64,000 bases of DNA. Source: Dipylidium caninum (taxonomy: Eukaryota; Platyhelminthes; Cestoda; Cyclophyllidea; Dipylidiidae). Positions 63,001 to 64,000 of the stretch are shown here, in pieces. A program made the translations under genes and the position numbers. The stretch is from assembly GCA_017562135.1 (NCBI GenBank), contig QEYB01001046.1, positions 4,960,001 to 5,024,000 of the forward strand, written 5' to 3'. How positions within the stretch are numbered: the first letter of the stretch is position 1; each line of letters starts with the position of its first letter. The notes beneath the pieces were generated by a model that was not told the DNA's origin, made no database searches, and was given only the letters and a program-made list of their open reading frames with translations.

Positions 63001-64000
63001 TTGGTAATTAAATTCCGCTAAATATCTTTTGTGCGTGTATGCGACCAATTTTGCACTCTTAAGTCTCTCCAATTTGCAGCATATTTCATATAATTTTGTC
63101 TTGTCCAACACTAGGCGTGTGAACACGCGGCAATCTGCGTCAATTGTAAATTAAAGTTAGATCTAGTTGATTCTGAGGCTTTGGAGTCAGCGATGGAGCT
63201 TTCCGCACCTGATCAGTACCATGAAGCCTGGCTGTCTATTAGTAATGCGCAGGCTGTGATTGTCGCCGGAGGCTTTGGCCCTCGTGGCTGTGAGGGCAAA
63301 GTCGCCGCTATTCGCTACTGTCGTGAACGCGGCATTCCCTTCCTGGGCATTTGTCTTGGATTCCAACTGGCCGTAGTTGAATTTGCTCGTCATGTTCTCG
63401 GATGGAAGGTAATCTATACTTCGTCGTGCTTTCCTATTAAGTGTGGCTACGTAAGTAGTAGAATTAGTTTTAGCGCATTGCTAAAACGTAGCCACAGACT
63501 ATGAGCTTCAAACTATTCCTCTTTGGAAAATCATTTACTTTCTATTTTGAGTCATCCAAATATATTTTTGAGTATAGCGTATTCTTTTCCACTACTGAGC
63601 CACGAGTTTAAAAGTGATAGTTGGTTGCTTGAAGTCTGTTAACATTCGAAGTCGTACTCATTTTGAGCATTTACTTGCTCTTATTCCAGGGATTTATATT
63701 TTTTTACAACCAATTTTCTAGGATGCAAATTCAATGGAGTTCGATCCTGACACTCCTTATCCTGTTGTAATAGACATGCCAGAATTCAATCCAGGTGATA
63801 TGGGAGGCACCATGCGCCTCGGCTCTAGAAGAACTAACTTTGTTGTCTCCCTCGGATGTCAAAGAATACCTTGAGATTCCCTCTGACTCTAATGCTGATG
63901 GGGCCTTGCAAATCTTAGATTCAAATTATGTTAATGGTGAAATTGCAGATCACTGTGAAATTGTTAAAAGTGACAAGAATAATTTCTCTCAATTGATCAC
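60096..64000 (+). CDS. CTPS: CTP synthase, 3' end outside the window
   Basis: Makes CTP from UTP, ATP and glutamine, the last step of de novo pyrimidine nucleotide synthesis. Exons: 60096-60431, 60633-60890, 61251-61376, 62122-62361, 63115-63408, 63722 onward; all joins phase 0 with GT-AG ends. The start chosen is [13 protein letters not shown] at 60096, which matches the family N-terminus; an in-frame ATG at 60057 would add 13 residues. The synthetase domain shows [39 protein letters not shown] and [14 protein letters not shown]. The glutaminase domain shows GGFGPRG and GICLGFQ with catalytic Cys400, then [16 protein letters not shown]. After the Arg-Arg-Thr at about 63835 the frame stops at 63872, whereas a frame one base on stays open to the window end, so the last exon is out of register. 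The His/Glu of the triad lie beyond the window. Paired with the Rho gene upstream. Confidence 0.97.

Overview
This is eukaryotic nuclear DNA, most likely from a parasitic flatworm and perhaps a tapeworm. The organism is an inference. It rests on spliceosomal introns with GT-AG ends, several of only 30-39 nt, on metazoan gene content (CBP/p300, ionotropic glutamate receptor, SETD3, Mog1/RANGRF, Rho GTPase, CTP synthase), and on long gene-poor spacers. No bacterial, phage or CRISPR feature is present.

Layout: (1) 758-7154, plus strand: a CBP/p300-type acetyltransferase with TAZ1, KIX, bromodomain, PHD/RING, HAT, ZZ, TAZ2 and a glutamine-rich tail. (2) About 7.2-29.8 kb: a gene desert with GC-rich, CCAAT-bearing islands. 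(3) 29.8-35.7 kb, minus strand: two genes made of short exons, which I reconstructed from splice sites, phase and family resemblance. They are a RANGRF/Mog1 homologue (29825-31893) and, 509 bp upstream of it, a SETD3-type SET methyltransferase (32403-35654, 14 exons). (4) 38795-39619, plus strand: a secreted protein with two cystatin-like domains whose frame is broken twice. (5) 39.7-47.4 kb: spacer. (6) 47382-49066, plus strand: C2H2 zinc-finger exons ending in a Hunchback/Ikaros-like finger pair. (7) 49984-56121, minus strand: an ionotropic glutamate receptor from signal peptide to fourth membrane segment. (8) 58421-59440, minus strand: a four-exon Rho-family GTPase ending in a CaaX box. (9) From 60096, plus strand: CTP synthase, running off the window end and arranged head-to-head with the Rho gene.

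The genes do not form a pathway. Most are conserved single-copy-style loci (chromatin acetylation, actin histidine methylation, Ran import, pyrimidine nucleotide synthesis, small-GTPase signalling) next to more lineage-specific ones (cystatin, divergent glutamate receptor, zinc-finger factor). The most notable points are the 30-39 nt introns, a Trp-to-Cys change beside the HAT catalytic tyrosine, a divergent gating motif in the receptor, a Rho protein that lacks the Rho insert helix, and frame breaks in the cystatin and CTP synthase genes. The bulk of the noncoding DNA shows nothing I can name. Exon coordinates are read by eye and were not checked against transcripts.
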